Source of the DNA: Fidelibacterota bacterium
Lineage (GTDB): Bacteria; Fidelibacterota; UBA8477; JABMPR01
DNA length: 64,000 nt
Assembly (NCBI GenBank): GCA_018673925.1
Contig: JABHBL010000015.1
Location: 80,335 to 144,334, forward strand
Reading direction: 5' to 3'
Shown here: positions 53,559 to 63,700 of the stretch, in pieces
Position numbering within the stretch: the first letter of the stretch is position 1
Layout of the letters: each line of letters starts with the position of its first letter
Notes under the pieces: generated by a model
Told to the model about the DNA's origin: nothing
Databases searched by the model: none
The model's input: the letters and a program-made list of their open reading frames with translations, nothing else
Made by a program: the position numbers and the translations under genes

Positions 53559-54896
53559 TCAGGGATTTTTTGAAAGGATGCTCTTTGCATAGCTGCGGCC
53601 ATAGATGGAAAACTCTGTCAAGATATCATTGAGCTCCAGCTCAAGATTCTGGAGTGCTCCGGGATTGCCCGAATTATTAAGTACATCCAATAATTCATTT
53701 TTCTGTGCAAAATCCCCCAATTGATAATTGGGATCAGACACCAACTGTTTCGGGAAATTATTTGCTATAATTTTGTCCAGTTTCTTAGCCCGGGAAGATG
53801 ATTTTTTTGTAATGATTTCACGGGGGATCAGATCCATATAATGAGGGATTGTTCCTTTTGAGGACAGGGTTTGGAAATGCAAATATTCCATATCATTCTC
53901 CAGATAAGCCTTTTCCAGGAGCTGCCTCTCTAAAAGCTCGATGGCCATGTGTCTGTTAGAGACCAATTGAATGGCCTCATCCTTCATCCGACTACGGCCC
54001 ATCATATCCATGACATTCATAAAAATCATTTTAAAGGTCCCCACACCAGGGAGTGCCTGGGCATGGTAGGGTTGTGTCAGATCGGCAATATAGTGCAATC
54101 CCCAGCCCATAAAGCGCCAGCCCCAGTAATCATGACCCAGACTGAAGGCCAGCTCAGAAAGTGTCTTGTATAGGTGGATTCTATATTCTGGATAACATTT
54201 TTGAATAAAAGGTGCAATCATATTGATCACTGCAGCTTCATGATAGAGTCCCATATGAATAGGGGCTTGAGAACTGTATTCAAGTTTAGCATCTCCAAAC
54301 GGCTGCGTTCCAATTCCGTATCTCTGACCCCATTCCGTATCATTGTTTTCATAAAGTCCGATGTCCAAAGCCAGGTCAGGTTCATGGTTGGCAGAAACCA
54401 GAACGCTGAGGGGATCAATTTTTTCACCAGGTGTTAATTCAACAAACACGACATTAAAAAAACCGTCGTTCTCCTTCAAAGGAGTTACATCCTCAGGAAC
54501 CAGTAACGGATAAGAACCAGCTTCTTCGCCAGGCAGCAACTGTAGATATGAGATTAATTTCGATTCAGGATTGATTCGAATGGCCTGAGTGAATCTTTGA
54601 CGGACAGTTTCCTCATCATCATTGGCCTGAAATGAAAGTGAGTCTGGTAATGGAGCATAAAAATCTAAATTTTCTATGGCCCAGACCTCCTCTTCTCGAA
54701 GTGTCTCTTCAAGATGCAGCTCCGCTAATATGAGAAATTCCTCCAGGCTCGTCACAACGACATCCTCTGCGGACATGACTTCCTCCATGGAAGAAAACAC
54801 AGGCTGAGCGATGAGGGTGTGTAGTTCCCAGCCATAGGTAGGTAAGGAGAATAGATAAAGAAGAATAATTATATGTGTACGGTACAAGAAGGTCAT
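53559..54896 (-). CDS. Putative zinc-dependent phospholipase C/S1-P1 superfamily protein
   Basis: The 445-residue protein has a signal peptide that ends before Trp23 (YG-WELHTLIA), so the mature chain starts Trp-x-x-His, as in zinc phospholipase C and S1/P1 nuclease. Further possible ligands follow: HEPD (171-174), HE (219-220), GHDYWG (254-259) and HYIADLTQPYHA (268-279), the last very like the DLHQPLH block of the nuclease at 7908. The order supports a trinuclear-zinc hydrolase, but an unusual 140-residue insert follows the N-terminus. The substrate may be phospholipid or nucleic acid. Confidence 0.6.
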   Translation of the reverse strand: MTFLYRTHIIILLYLFSLPTYGWELHTLIAQPVFSSMEEVMSAEDVVVTSLEEFLILAELHLEETLREEEVWAIENLDFYAPLPDSLSFQANDDEETVRQRFTQAIRINPESKLISYLQLLPGEEAGSYPLLVPEDVTPLKENDGFFNVVFVELTPGEKIDPLSVLVSANHEPDLALDIGLYENNDTEWGQRYGIGTQPFGDAKLEYSSQAPIHMGLYHEAAVINMIAPFIQKCYPEYRIHLYKTLSELAFSLGHDYWGWRFMGWGLHYIADLTQPYHAQALPGVGTFKMIFMNVMDMMGRSRMKDEAIQLVSNRHMAIELLERQLLEKAYLENDMEYLHFQTLSSKGTIPHYMDLIPREIITKKSSSRAKKLDKIIANNFPKQLVSDPNYQLGDFAQKNELLDVLNNSGNPGALQNLELELNDILTEFSIYGRSYAKSILSKNP

Positions 54897-55054
54897 TGTA
54901 TAAGTTTCCTAGCTAGTATGAATCTTGATTAATTTTGGCATCACAAAGTAGTGTGAAATGTTTGTTGTGGTAATTAATTCTACTGTACTAGTAAGGGTTC
55001 GAAATGCTTCAAAAACAAGCAATCCCCCCAATTGTTACATTCTGATTATTTGAG

Positions 55055-56254
55055 TTAATGGTTGAGTCGGCTTACTTCATCCATGAGGATGGTTGATATC
55101 AAAGGACGGTAATATTTCCAGAAAAATTGCCGACGATCCTCCACATCATTTTTATTGTAGAAAAACTTATGGAAACGCTCGATTCCCTTAAATTTTGCCG
55201 TTGAAGTGTTAACTGGATTATCCGCAAAATCACCTGCAAAGTAGTAAAAGGGAAATTCACCACTACTTTCTTTCAGCACGGCTGGAAACAGGTTGGGAAT
55301 ATTGTGGGCGCTGAGGAGGGAATCACCCCGCTCGTTCACCTCAAGATGATAAACAGAGACAATTTGATTGTCTCTGTCTGGAGATGATACAATATCAAAC
55401 CAGAAGGGATATTGAATAGAAGGTGGGAGATCATAATGATTCGCATCTACTACTTGTGTTCTGATAATCGGTGCTTCTTCAAGTAAATGCGTACCATATT
55501 CTAGAATCACGATATCATCCCACCGGACCAGGACTATACCTGAATCGGTAAATGGCCAATGAGGTCCATATTTTTTATGGTAAAGGTTGATCACCCATGG
55601 TGGCAGTTCATCATGTGCCGTGGAATCAAGTGATAAAAAATAGCGTCCTGTCCAATCAGACCACTCCACACCCAGAATACTCTGGAGCGAGTCCCGCATG
55701 CTGCGCATGGTGGGTGGTGTAAAAAGTGAAAACTCACTCAATATGAGTTTCTTCTGAGCGCGAAATTCCTTCAGAACATGAAGATCGCTTCGATTGAAGC
55801 CACCGTATAAAAGACGATTGGGCTTGTCCAGGTCTGAACCATAATCATGTGTGTAAACACCATAAGAGTCGGTGAGATAAAGCATGTCAGAATTTTTGAC
55901 CAGATCATTTATTGCCAGCGAATCGTATGACCGAAAATCACGAACAGTAAAATCACCACCCAACCTCGGGTAGAATCCATAGTAATCAGAATCAGGGCGA
56001 TAAAAATCCTGGGAATGATTCACTATTCGTTCATGCTTGAGAATCCAGTTTAATGAATGTTGCTCCATATTTGAATCGTCTGTTACTGACTTATTCACCA
56101 AGACAATTTCAAGCTCATGCTTTGGAGAGAAGAACCACATCAGATACATGGCTAGAGGAGCGGCGAACATAAAAATAAAGATATAGCGTAAAATCACGAC
56201 CTCGAGGGGTCTTGTGATAAAGCGCAGAATTCTATCAGTATTTATCTTTATCAT
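55055..56254 (-). CDS. Membrane-anchored protein of unknown function, linked to GT2 synthase
   Basis: The 399-residue protein has one membrane helix (about 20-43) and a long extracytoplasmic domain with many aromatic and acidic residues. I recognise no family. Its ATG overlaps the stop of the glycosyltransferase gene by four bases (ATGA), so the two are translationally coupled, and it is the last gene of the signalling operon. By position it may help polymer export or modification, as a periplasmic partner of the synthase. Confidence 0.6.
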   Translation of the reverse strand: MIKINTDRILRFITRPLEVVILRYIFIFMFAAPLAMYLMWFFSPKHELEIVLVNKSVTDDSNMEQHSLNWILKHERIVNHSQDFYRPDSDYYGFYPRLGGDFTVRDFRSYDSLAINDLVKNSDMLYLTDSYGVYTHDYGSDLDKPNRLLYGGFNRSDLHVLKEFRAQKKLILSEFSLFTPPTMRSMRDSLQSILGVEWSDWTGRYFLSLDSTAHDELPPWVINLYHKKYGPHWPFTDSGIVLVRWDDIVILEYGTHLLEEAPIIRTQVVDANHYDLPPSIQYPFWFDIVSSPDRDNQIVSVYHLEVNERGDSLLSAHNIPNLFPAVLKESSGEFPFYYFAGDFADNPVNTSTAKFKGIERFHKFFYNKNDVEDRRQFFWKYYRPLISTILMDEVSRLNH

Positions 56255-57687
56255 TTTGAACTTTCTTCAGGCGCAGTGGCAAATCCTTTGCGTTCCATTT
56301 TGCCCCACCCTTCAACCTTTCGAAGCGCAGATATAAAACCGTGAATACGCCAGTAGATGGTAAGTTGACGATAACCAAAATTTTCAATGATCGCTAAAAA
56401 GAAGAGTTGGAATAGATCCCTCGTCCTAGGATATCGACGAAATGTTAATTCCTCCAATGCTACTGAGAACAGGGAAAGTGTTACGCCAAAGACAAAGGCG
56501 ACGACAAAAAATGCCGCCATATAGGTGTATGAAATAGATCCCCAGATGACAGCGATGAGAAAAGTGATATAGCCAGGCATCTCGATAGCAGGTCCTAACA
56601 TTTCTAGAAAATAGAAATATGGAAAGGCAAACATTCCTATGCGTCCATATTTTGGATTGAGCAGCATGACTCGATGGCGAGAGAGCACTTCAAACAGCCC
56701 TCTTTGCCAGCGGTCACGTTGACGTCCTAAAATTTTCGTTGATTCAGGACATTCTGTCCAGGCAACAGGATCGGGGACAAATGAAATGGTATAGGGCAGT
56801 TTCCGCTCGAGATGATAACGGTGAAGTTTGACAACGAGTTCCATGTCCTCGCCAACGGTATCATGGGCATAGCCCCCAACTGCAACCACAGCTGAGCGTT
56901 TAAACATCCCAAAGGCACCAGAAATGATCAAAGTCGATTTCAGGGCGCTCCATCCCATACGACCGGAGAGAAATGCTCGTAAATATTCCAGGACTTGAAA
57001 CTTGGCCCAAATATTTTTTGGTAATCTGATCTTTGTGAGGGTACCCCGCTGGAGTGTACAGTCATTTACGATTCTAATGATTCCACCGGCAGCAACGGTA
57101 TGGGCGTCTTCGAGGAAGGGTCTCACGATGCGAATGAGTGCGTCTCGCTCTAGAATACTATCGGCGTCCATTGCACAAAAGAGTGGGGTACGACAATAGT
57201 TTATTCCCACATTCAACGCATCCGCCTTGCCTCCGTTTTCTTTGTCAATGACCCACAAATTGGGTTGATACTCACTGCGGTAAATACCTCTGACAGCAGC
57301 TGCATCAATTTCTGCTACCTTGTATCTCGCAGCTGGTTTTAGTTCGAAGGCATTAATGAGCTGTTCCATGGTGGAATCCTTGGAACCATCATTAATGACC
57401 AATACTTCATATTCAGGATAGTTTAAGGCTAAAAGAGCGCGGATAGATTCTACACAGGTAGCCTCCTCATTGTAAGCAGGTGCAAAAAGGGTTACAGGAG
57501 GGACTCCGGCTTTTGCCATCAACGATTGCAGGTCCACCGCTTCCATTCGACGCGCATATGACCTCAAAGAGAAAAAAGCGAAAATTGTCGTCAACAGGTA
57601 AAAGAAATTCAGTAGAAGGAAGTAGGCCAGCACCACATAGTTGAAACTCTCTAATAAGATCTCCAACAATCGAACAAAGATGGTCAT
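56251..57687 (-). CDS. Family 2 glycosyltransferase, polysaccharide synthase type
   Basis: The 478-residue membrane enzyme has an N-terminal helix, a GT2 domain and three or four helices after it. Motifs fit processive synthases: APAYNEE, VINDGSKD, MDADS (DxD), GEDMEL and QRDRWQRG (QxxRW). Such enzymes make polymers like cellulose, PNAG or hyaluronan, or transfer single sugars across the membrane. No PilZ domain is visible. It overlaps the neighbouring genes by four bases on both sides and is part of an operon with cyclic-di-GMP and two-component proteins, so polymer synthesis is probably regulated by them. Confidence 0.9.
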   Translation of the reverse strand: MTIFVRLLEILLESFNYVVLAYFLLLNFFYLLTTIFAFFSLRSYARRMEAVDLQSLMAKAGVPPVTLFAPAYNEEATCVESIRALLALNYPEYEVLVINDGSKDSTMEQLINAFELKPAARYKVAEIDAAAVRGIYRSEYQPNLWVIDKENGGKADALNVGINYCRTPLFCAMDADSILERDALIRIVRPFLEDAHTVAAGGIIRIVNDCTLQRGTLTKIRLPKNIWAKFQVLEYLRAFLSGRMGWSALKSTLIISGAFGMFKRSAVVAVGGYAHDTVGEDMELVVKLHRYHLERKLPYTISFVPDPVAWTECPESTKILGRQRDRWQRGLFEVLSRHRVMLLNPKYGRIGMFAFPYFYFLEMLGPAIEMPGYITFLIAVIWGSISYTYMAAFFVVAFVFGVTLSLFSVALEELTFRRYPRTRDLFQLFFLAIIENFGYRQLTIYWRIHGFISALRKVEGWGKMERKGFATAPEESSK

Positions 57688-58853
57688 AGGCCATTGACCT
57701 CTGTGAGAATTTGCTGGGCGATTGAAGCCCTGAAATGATCTGAAGCTGCTAATTCTTCAAGCAATTGGGTGCTTTTAATCTGATGTAAGGCTCTTGCGGC
57801 TTGTAGTGCTACCCAACTTGAGGGATCGTCGAGCCCTTTAAGCATGATGGTGGCATCAGATTCCAAGCCAACAGAGCCAAGAGCTGAAAGGGCATGAATG
57901 CGAATAATCTCCTCAGGTGACCCGACCAGGTCGAGCAAGAGGGGTCGATGCCTGGGGGTACCCATATCTCTCAAAATTTTTAAACAGGTTGCGCTTAGCT
58001 CTGGGTCATCTCCAGTTTCTAGAACAGTTACTGCCGCATCTGGAGCTGCCAGGTCACCGATTTGTCTTAAAGCTTCAGCAGCAGCGATTCGTACACGAAC
58101 TGAGGCTTCATGGTTAAGAAGCTCCTCTCGCAAACGAGGAGCAATTGAAGGACCCATTTCAGACAGCATAGAGGATAGGAAGTTCATGCTCCACTCATCA
58201 AAATGTGAAAGTTCTGGAAGAATGAGGTCAATATGGTGAGGATAATCTTTGTGGGCTAAAATTCTAGCTGCGGCCATTTTTACAATGGGGGCGTCCTCTT
58301 TCAAGGCATCAATGATGGGAACGATGAATTCTGGAAATCCAAGGGTAGCAAGAATATTGATATTTCTGGCTCGTAGTTCGGGATATCCGCGCTTTAATTT
58401 TTTTGCGAGAATAGCTAGGTAGGGTTGAGCTAGGTCTTTGATGATTTGAAGTTCCTGCCCCCTTAATCTTGAAGCAAATCGATAAAGATATTGAACAAAA
58501 AAGTCTCTGTCTCTCCGTGAGATCTCCATGTCTGGGAAATCTTCATCTTCATCCCTGGAAAGGGCTTCCATGATTTGTCCTTCCCAACTCTTCTCCAGAC
58601 GGGAATATTTCTTTGAAATTAGATTGTTCTTCATCCGTAGCAGAACAACACCTACTGCGATGATGATGGTAAGGACAAATAGAAACACCACGGTAAGGAT
58701 GAGAATTTGCATGGCCATTTCGAGACGAGGGAGTTTCTCAAAATTGGAAAAGAATTCGTCGCCCAACCCCTTTATGAACGCAATGACCTGTTTCAAGTAT
58801 TTGACAAATTGTTCAGAATTCAAGATGAACCTTGAGTTGAGCAAGGAGCTCAA
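57684..58853 (-). CDS. HEAT-repeat membrane protein
   Basis: The 389-residue protein has one membrane helix (about 49-73) and a cytoplasmic part of about seven HEAT/PBS-type helical repeats from about residue 150 (for example IRIHALSALGSVGLESDATIM). HEAT repeats serve as protein-interaction surfaces. The start at 58853 overlaps the response-regulator stop by 41 bases, and a TTG at 58823 would reduce the overlap. By context it may join the signalling proteins to the glycosyltransferase, which starts at its stop. Confidence 0.82.
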   Translation of the reverse strand: MSSLLNSRFILNSEQFVKYLKQVIAFIKGLGDEFFSNFEKLPRLEMAMQILILTVVFLFVLTIIIAVGVVLLRMKNNLISKKYSRLEKSWEGQIMEALSRDEDEDFPDMEISRRDRDFFVQYLYRFASRLRGQELQIIKDLAQPYLAILAKKLKRGYPELRARNINILATLGFPEFIVPIIDALKEDAPIVKMAAARILAHKDYPHHIDLILPELSHFDEWSMNFLSSMLSEMGPSIAPRLREELLNHEASVRVRIAAAEALRQIGDLAAPDAAVTVLETGDDPELSATCLKILRDMGTPRHRPLLLDLVGSPEEIIRIHALSALGSVGLESDATIMLKGLDDPSSWVALQAARALHQIKSTQLLEELAASDHFRASIAQQILTEVNGL

Positions 58854-59184
58854 AAGGATTAAATGGTTTTTTCAACACAGCCTTGGCCCCCATATGAAGC
58901 CATTTCTCTGTGAGATCCTGATCATCTCTGGCAGAAAGCATAACAACCTCAGGGTCTCTCGGTGAGGATGAATCTTTAAATATAACAAGTAGTTCTTCAC
59001 CACTTATATCGGGCAATTGGTGATCTAAAATGATGCCATCAATCTTATGATTCTGTATGAGCTCCTGGGCTGTGGCCCCATCTGCTGCTTCAAAAAGGGT
59101 CAGACTATCAATTGAAGCTAGCACAGAGCAGAGAATGAGTCGGATATCCTCGTCATCATCTATGATTAAGAGTGAATAGCTCAT
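58813..59184 (-). CDS. Single-domain response regulator
   Basis: The 123-residue protein is a bare receiver domain with the acidic triple DDDED, phospho-acceptor Asp54 in IILDHQLPD and Lys105 in KKPF. No output domain is present, so it acts by protein contact, perhaps with the HEAT protein encoded next. The ATGA at 59181 overlaps the stop of the upstream gene. Confidence 0.93.
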   Translation of the reverse strand: MSYSLLIIDDDEDIRLILCSVLASIDSLTLFEAADGATAQELIQNHKIDGIILDHQLPDISGEELLVIFKDSSSPRDPEVVMLSARDDQDLTEKWLHMGAKAVLKKPFNPFELLAQLKVHLEF

Positions 59185-60710
59185 TTCAATAAGCGTCGGA
59201 TTCTGGCGAGTAACTCCATGGGGCTAAATGGTTTCAAAACGTAGTCGTTTGCTCCCAATTTGAGACCTCGGGATATATCTTGCTCACTGCCCATGGAAGT
59301 CAACATAATCACAGGCGTTTTTTGGTTCATGGAGTCTGTCCGGGTTCTCTGGAGAAGTTCAAATCCTTCCATTCCTGGCATCTTTACATCAAAAATGGCT
59401 AAATCATACTTTGATTTCTTGGCAGCTTCAAGCGCAGCATCGCCACGATCAAAGTGATCAATTTCAAAACCATCCTTGCGCAATCGATGGAGAATAAATT
59501 CTGCGGTGAGATCATCGTCTTCGGCCATGAGAATTTGCGTGGGTCGAATTTCTACTTCATCTCCAAAACCCATGATGCAGTTTCTGCCACCTGCTTTGGC
59601 CCGGTATAGCACTGCATCTGCCTGTGAAAGAGATTGTTCCATTTCATCACCTGGTTCTACTTGATACACACCACCAGAAAAGGATATGGGAATTGAAGCT
59701 CCGTTTTTTGTAACAAGCGGGAATTGGTTTAGATGGGAAAGCGCTTTAGTCAATGCGGCTTTTCCTTCATTTTCAGTTGTAGATGGAAATAGCACGGCAA
59801 ACTCTTCGCCACCCCAACGAGCCACATAGTCCGACTGACGCAATTTTTCTCTAATTTGTGTCGCGACATACCGCAACGCTTCATCACCAACCATATGTCC
59901 ATGTTCATCGTTTATTTTTTTGAACTCGTCTATGTCGAGCATGGCTAGACAAAGTGGGGAATCTTCACGGAAAGAAAGTTTACTTTGAGATTCATAGTTC
60001 TCTGAAAAAGCTGCACGGTTTGGAAGATTGGTAAGGTGATCATAGCGAGTTTGTTTTTCAAGCGTACGACTGCGTTGAAGTGTTACAGCCACCCGTGTAG
60101 TCAACAAAGCTGGATCCAGAGGTTTTTCAAAATAGTCATCAGCCCCCAGAGCAAAACATTCTGCCTTAATTTGAGGACTACTTTTGGCCGAAAGAACGAG
60201 GACAGGTAAATTGGCTGTGCGATGATCCTCTCTCAACTTGATAAGAAAATTTCGTCCATCTATGTCAGGTAGGACCAAATCTAATATCATTATATCAAAT
60301 GACTCTTTTGCCAGGATGTCAATACCTTCCTGGGCAGTTTCGACCGTGGTCACATCATAGCCCTGCTTTTGCAAGATGACCCCTAACATCAACCTTATCT
60401 CGTCTGAATCATCCACAACCAAGATTCTTTCACGGTCTGTTCGGGTTGTATCGTATAGTTCCTGGAGGTGATCAACCAGATGTGCTAGAGATTCTGCAAG
60501 CATATCGTCAGATGAATCTTCTACTGCTGCTGAGAGTTCGCTAATTTTTGGGAATCCATATGTCGCCCCAGATCCTCGAAGGGAGTGCGCTAGCCTTCTA
60601 ATTGAAACAGCTGATTCATCGAAATTGAGGGTGAGCCCTTTACCTGCAGCACGTAAAGCTTCAATTCTTGAGCTCATCTTTTGCAGATATACTTTCTGAA
60701 ATTCTTCCAT
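59181..60710 (-). CDS. HPt-REC-GGDEF-REC diguanylate cyclase
   Basis: The 509-residue protein joins an HPt domain (phospho-acceptor His42 in RRLAHSLRGSG), a receiver domain (Asp144), a GGDEF domain with RWGGEEF and an RQSD inhibitory site, and a second receiver domain at the C-terminus (IFDVKMPGMEG). The unusual order suggests that the HPt takes phosphate from the hybrid kinase encoded upstream and passes it to the receivers, which control cyclic-di-GMP synthesis. It starts three bases after the stop of the kinase gene. The glycosyltransferase two genes downstream is the likely target of its output. Confidence 0.9.
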   Translation of the reverse strand: MEEFQKVYLQKMSSRIEALRAAGKGLTLNFDESAVSIRRLAHSLRGSGATYGFPKISELSAAVEDSSDDMLAESLAHLVDHLQELYDTTRTDRERILVVDDSDEIRLMLGVILQKQGYDVTTVETAQEGIDILAKESFDIMILDLVLPDIDGRNFLIKLREDHRTANLPVLVLSAKSSPQIKAECFALGADDYFEKPLDPALLTTRVAVTLQRSRTLEKQTRYDHLTNLPNRAAFSENYESQSKLSFREDSPLCLAMLDIDEFKKINDEHGHMVGDEALRYVATQIREKLRQSDYVARWGGEEFAVLFPSTTENEGKAALTKALSHLNQFPLVTKNGASIPISFSGGVYQVEPGDEMEQSLSQADAVLYRAKAGGRNCIMGFGDEVEIRPTQILMAEDDDLTAEFILHRLRKDGFEIDHFDRGDAALEAAKKSKYDLAIFDVKMPGMEGFELLQRTRTDSMNQKTPVIMLTSMGSEQDISRGLKLGANDYVLKPFSPMELLARIRRLLK

Positions 60711-60713
60711 GCT

Positions 60714-63700
60714 TTATTTTTCTAAAAATATTGTTAGCATATGGTGTCTCAGTTCTTTTTCAAAATCTTGATCTTTTCTAATAATAACAATACCATCATT
60801 TTTTATCAAGAGTTCTTCCTGAGAGCTCAAATTCTTGCCGGTAATAATCATCACTCTGGGCATAGTGTGACTGGTTCTATTTTCTAAAACTTCAAGAAAT
60901 TTCATCCCATCCATTTCTGGCATTTTTAGATCCAGGAGTATCAAATTTGGAACGAAGTCTTCGAGAATATCAAGTGCCTCTTGTCCATTTCCTGCAGTTC
61001 TAAGTTCAAGCTGTAGATCTGAAAGATATTCAGAGATAAGATTCCTCATGTCTGGATCATCTTCCACAAGCAGCACACAACATGGAGCATTTTGAATATT
61101 TCTACGAATTGCCCATATCAGGTCGTGTTGATTAACTGGTTTTTGCACGAAATCTGTGGCACCTGGCAATTTTCCACGATTTTCACGGGCCACGATACTC
61201 ACCACTACTACTGGAATGTCAGCAAATTTTTTATTTTCTCTTAGGGCTGACAGAAATACATCACCAGCCTCATCTGGCATCCTAAGATCCAGTGTAATAA
61301 GATCAGGTTTTTGACGTTTCACCGCCTTCATGGCAGCTGAAGTAGAAACTGCTGTTTCAAGCACACATTCCGTATCCTTGAGGTAATGTGAAAGAAGTGT
61401 CAGCGAGTCTGGATCATCATCAACCAGCAGGATGCGTTTCCCTTTGAAGCTCCCGTCGTTGATTGAGCCTGATACTCGATCTGATGTACGTGTACTTTGT
61501 CTGACCGATTCTTCAATTTGTGTAAGAGGATCGTCCAGGGGTATCGATATTCTGAATGTCGACCCTTTGTCAATCTCACTATCTACATCAAGACTATATC
61601 CCATGAGTTCGCAAAGTGCACGGCTAATGGCCAAACCCAATCCTGTGCCGCCGTATTTGCGTTGAGTACTGGAATCCACCTGTTCAAATTCATCAAAAAT
61701 GTGACCAATGCGATCTTCGGGAATGCCAATCCCTGAGTCGATCACGCTAATAGAGATCGGGCGATTTGAATCGGGATCGGTCTCTACCTTGACAGCAACT
61801 TCACCTTCATCAGTAAATTTTATCGCGTTTGAAACCAGATTGAGTAATATTTGTTTTAACTTGCCAGGGTCCGTCTGGACTTCAACAATCTTTTCAGGAA
61901 GGACCTTTACAAGATCCACAGATTTTTGAGCAACTTGACTTTCCACCTGCCCAATGAGATCTTGGATTAAGTCCCCTACATTGAGACTTACTATTTCCAG
62001 ATCCATACTGCCGGCTTCAACTTTAGAAAGGTCCAGGATATCATTGATCAACTCGAGAAGGTGTTTTCCATTGGCCTGAATTCTCTCCAGGTAGGTAATT
62101 TCCTTCGCATCCAACTTTGACTCAGTATTTCTCAAAATGATGTTTGAAAACCCAATTACGGAGTTCAATGGGGTTCTTAGCTCGTGGCTCATATTTGTCA
62201 AGAATTCACTCTTGGTCTGATTGGCTTCTTCGGCCACAGATTTAGCGAGCCGCAGGGCTTCTTCTCCACGTTTCCGTTGAGTAATATCAAGGGTAATCCC
62301 CAGAAAACCTGTGATTTCTCCAGAGGTATCCCGAGTGGCAGTGACTGCTGAATCCACCTTTAATTGGCTACCATCTTTACGTACATAGGTCCATTCCATC
62401 TCGGCATAGCCACCCAGTTTGGCTAAGGCCACATAGGTGTCAAAACCATTAACAGGGTGACCTAGCTCTCGGCTTAACTCATCTGCCCTTTGTTTCACTT
62501 CAGATTCTAGATGAAAAACATCAGATTCCTGTCCGATGATCTCATCACTACTGTATCCCAGCATCCGTTCTGCCCCTGGGTTGAAAATAGTAATTTTACC
62601 TTCCAGGTCGGTTGCAATAATTCCTACCTGCGTCGCTGAATTAAAGACGCTCTTTAGTTGTAGATGAGCATTCGCTAAATCATCAGCTGCCTTTTTCATC
62701 TCAGTAATATCACGAAAAGTGCCTGTGAGAAAGTGGCTTCCTTCTGTCCGGACCTCATTAATCCCAAGATCTAGATATACTTTTTTCCCATCTTTACGTC
62801 TTCCAACAACTTCAACCGATTCACCAATTCTGCCGTGACCTTTGCCTTCACGATATCGCTTTAGAAATCCATCATGGTCATTCGATTCAGGTGATCCCAT
62901 TAATAGAGACACATTTTTACCAATAACTTCTTTTTGCGTATATCCAAAGATCTGCTGTGCAGAATCATTAAAACTTTCCACGGTACCAAAAGCATCCATT
63001 GTGATAACACCTACGACGGCAGAACGCACCAGTGCCCTGAATCGCTCCTCACTCTGAACCAATTTTTTGGTGGCGTTATCTTGCTCCAGAACCCGACTTA
63101 CCCATTGTCCCATGAGGCGAACAAAATCGTGATCAGCGTCGGTAAAGGGACTCTGACGAGCCTCAGAACGTGAGAAATTTAGGGTTCCGAAGGACTCTCC
63201 ATTTACTCTTATGGGGACTCCGATATAGGATTCAAGATTGAAAGCAGCGTAACAGGGGTGTGAGGAATATTTAGACGCTTTCATCTCATCGATGGCAATA
63301 ATATCCTCAGCCACCAGGGCGATGCTGCAATAAGTATCTCCCAGGTCAAATATCATCCCCTGTTTCAGACCTGAGGATTCAGGAACAAAGTGTAGCACTT
63401 TGTATTCTTCTTCCCGAATCTGACTAATAATACCAAGATCCATACCCAGATTATCTATCCCTGCCTTCAGAGTGGCTGCTAACTGTTCATCAGTTGAAAG
63501 ATTGGAGCTGGCTGATAACTCGTACAGCAGTCGCACCCGTCTTTGTTGTTCATCAAGCGAGATATTCAGATTTTGAAGGTTTTCCTCAAATTTTATCCGT
63601 TCGGAGATATCTCTACTAATTGACAATATGCGAGGTTCTTCATCTTTCGAGGGAGTGTAAATGCGTGTTGATGATTCCAGCCAGATATAATAGCCATCTT

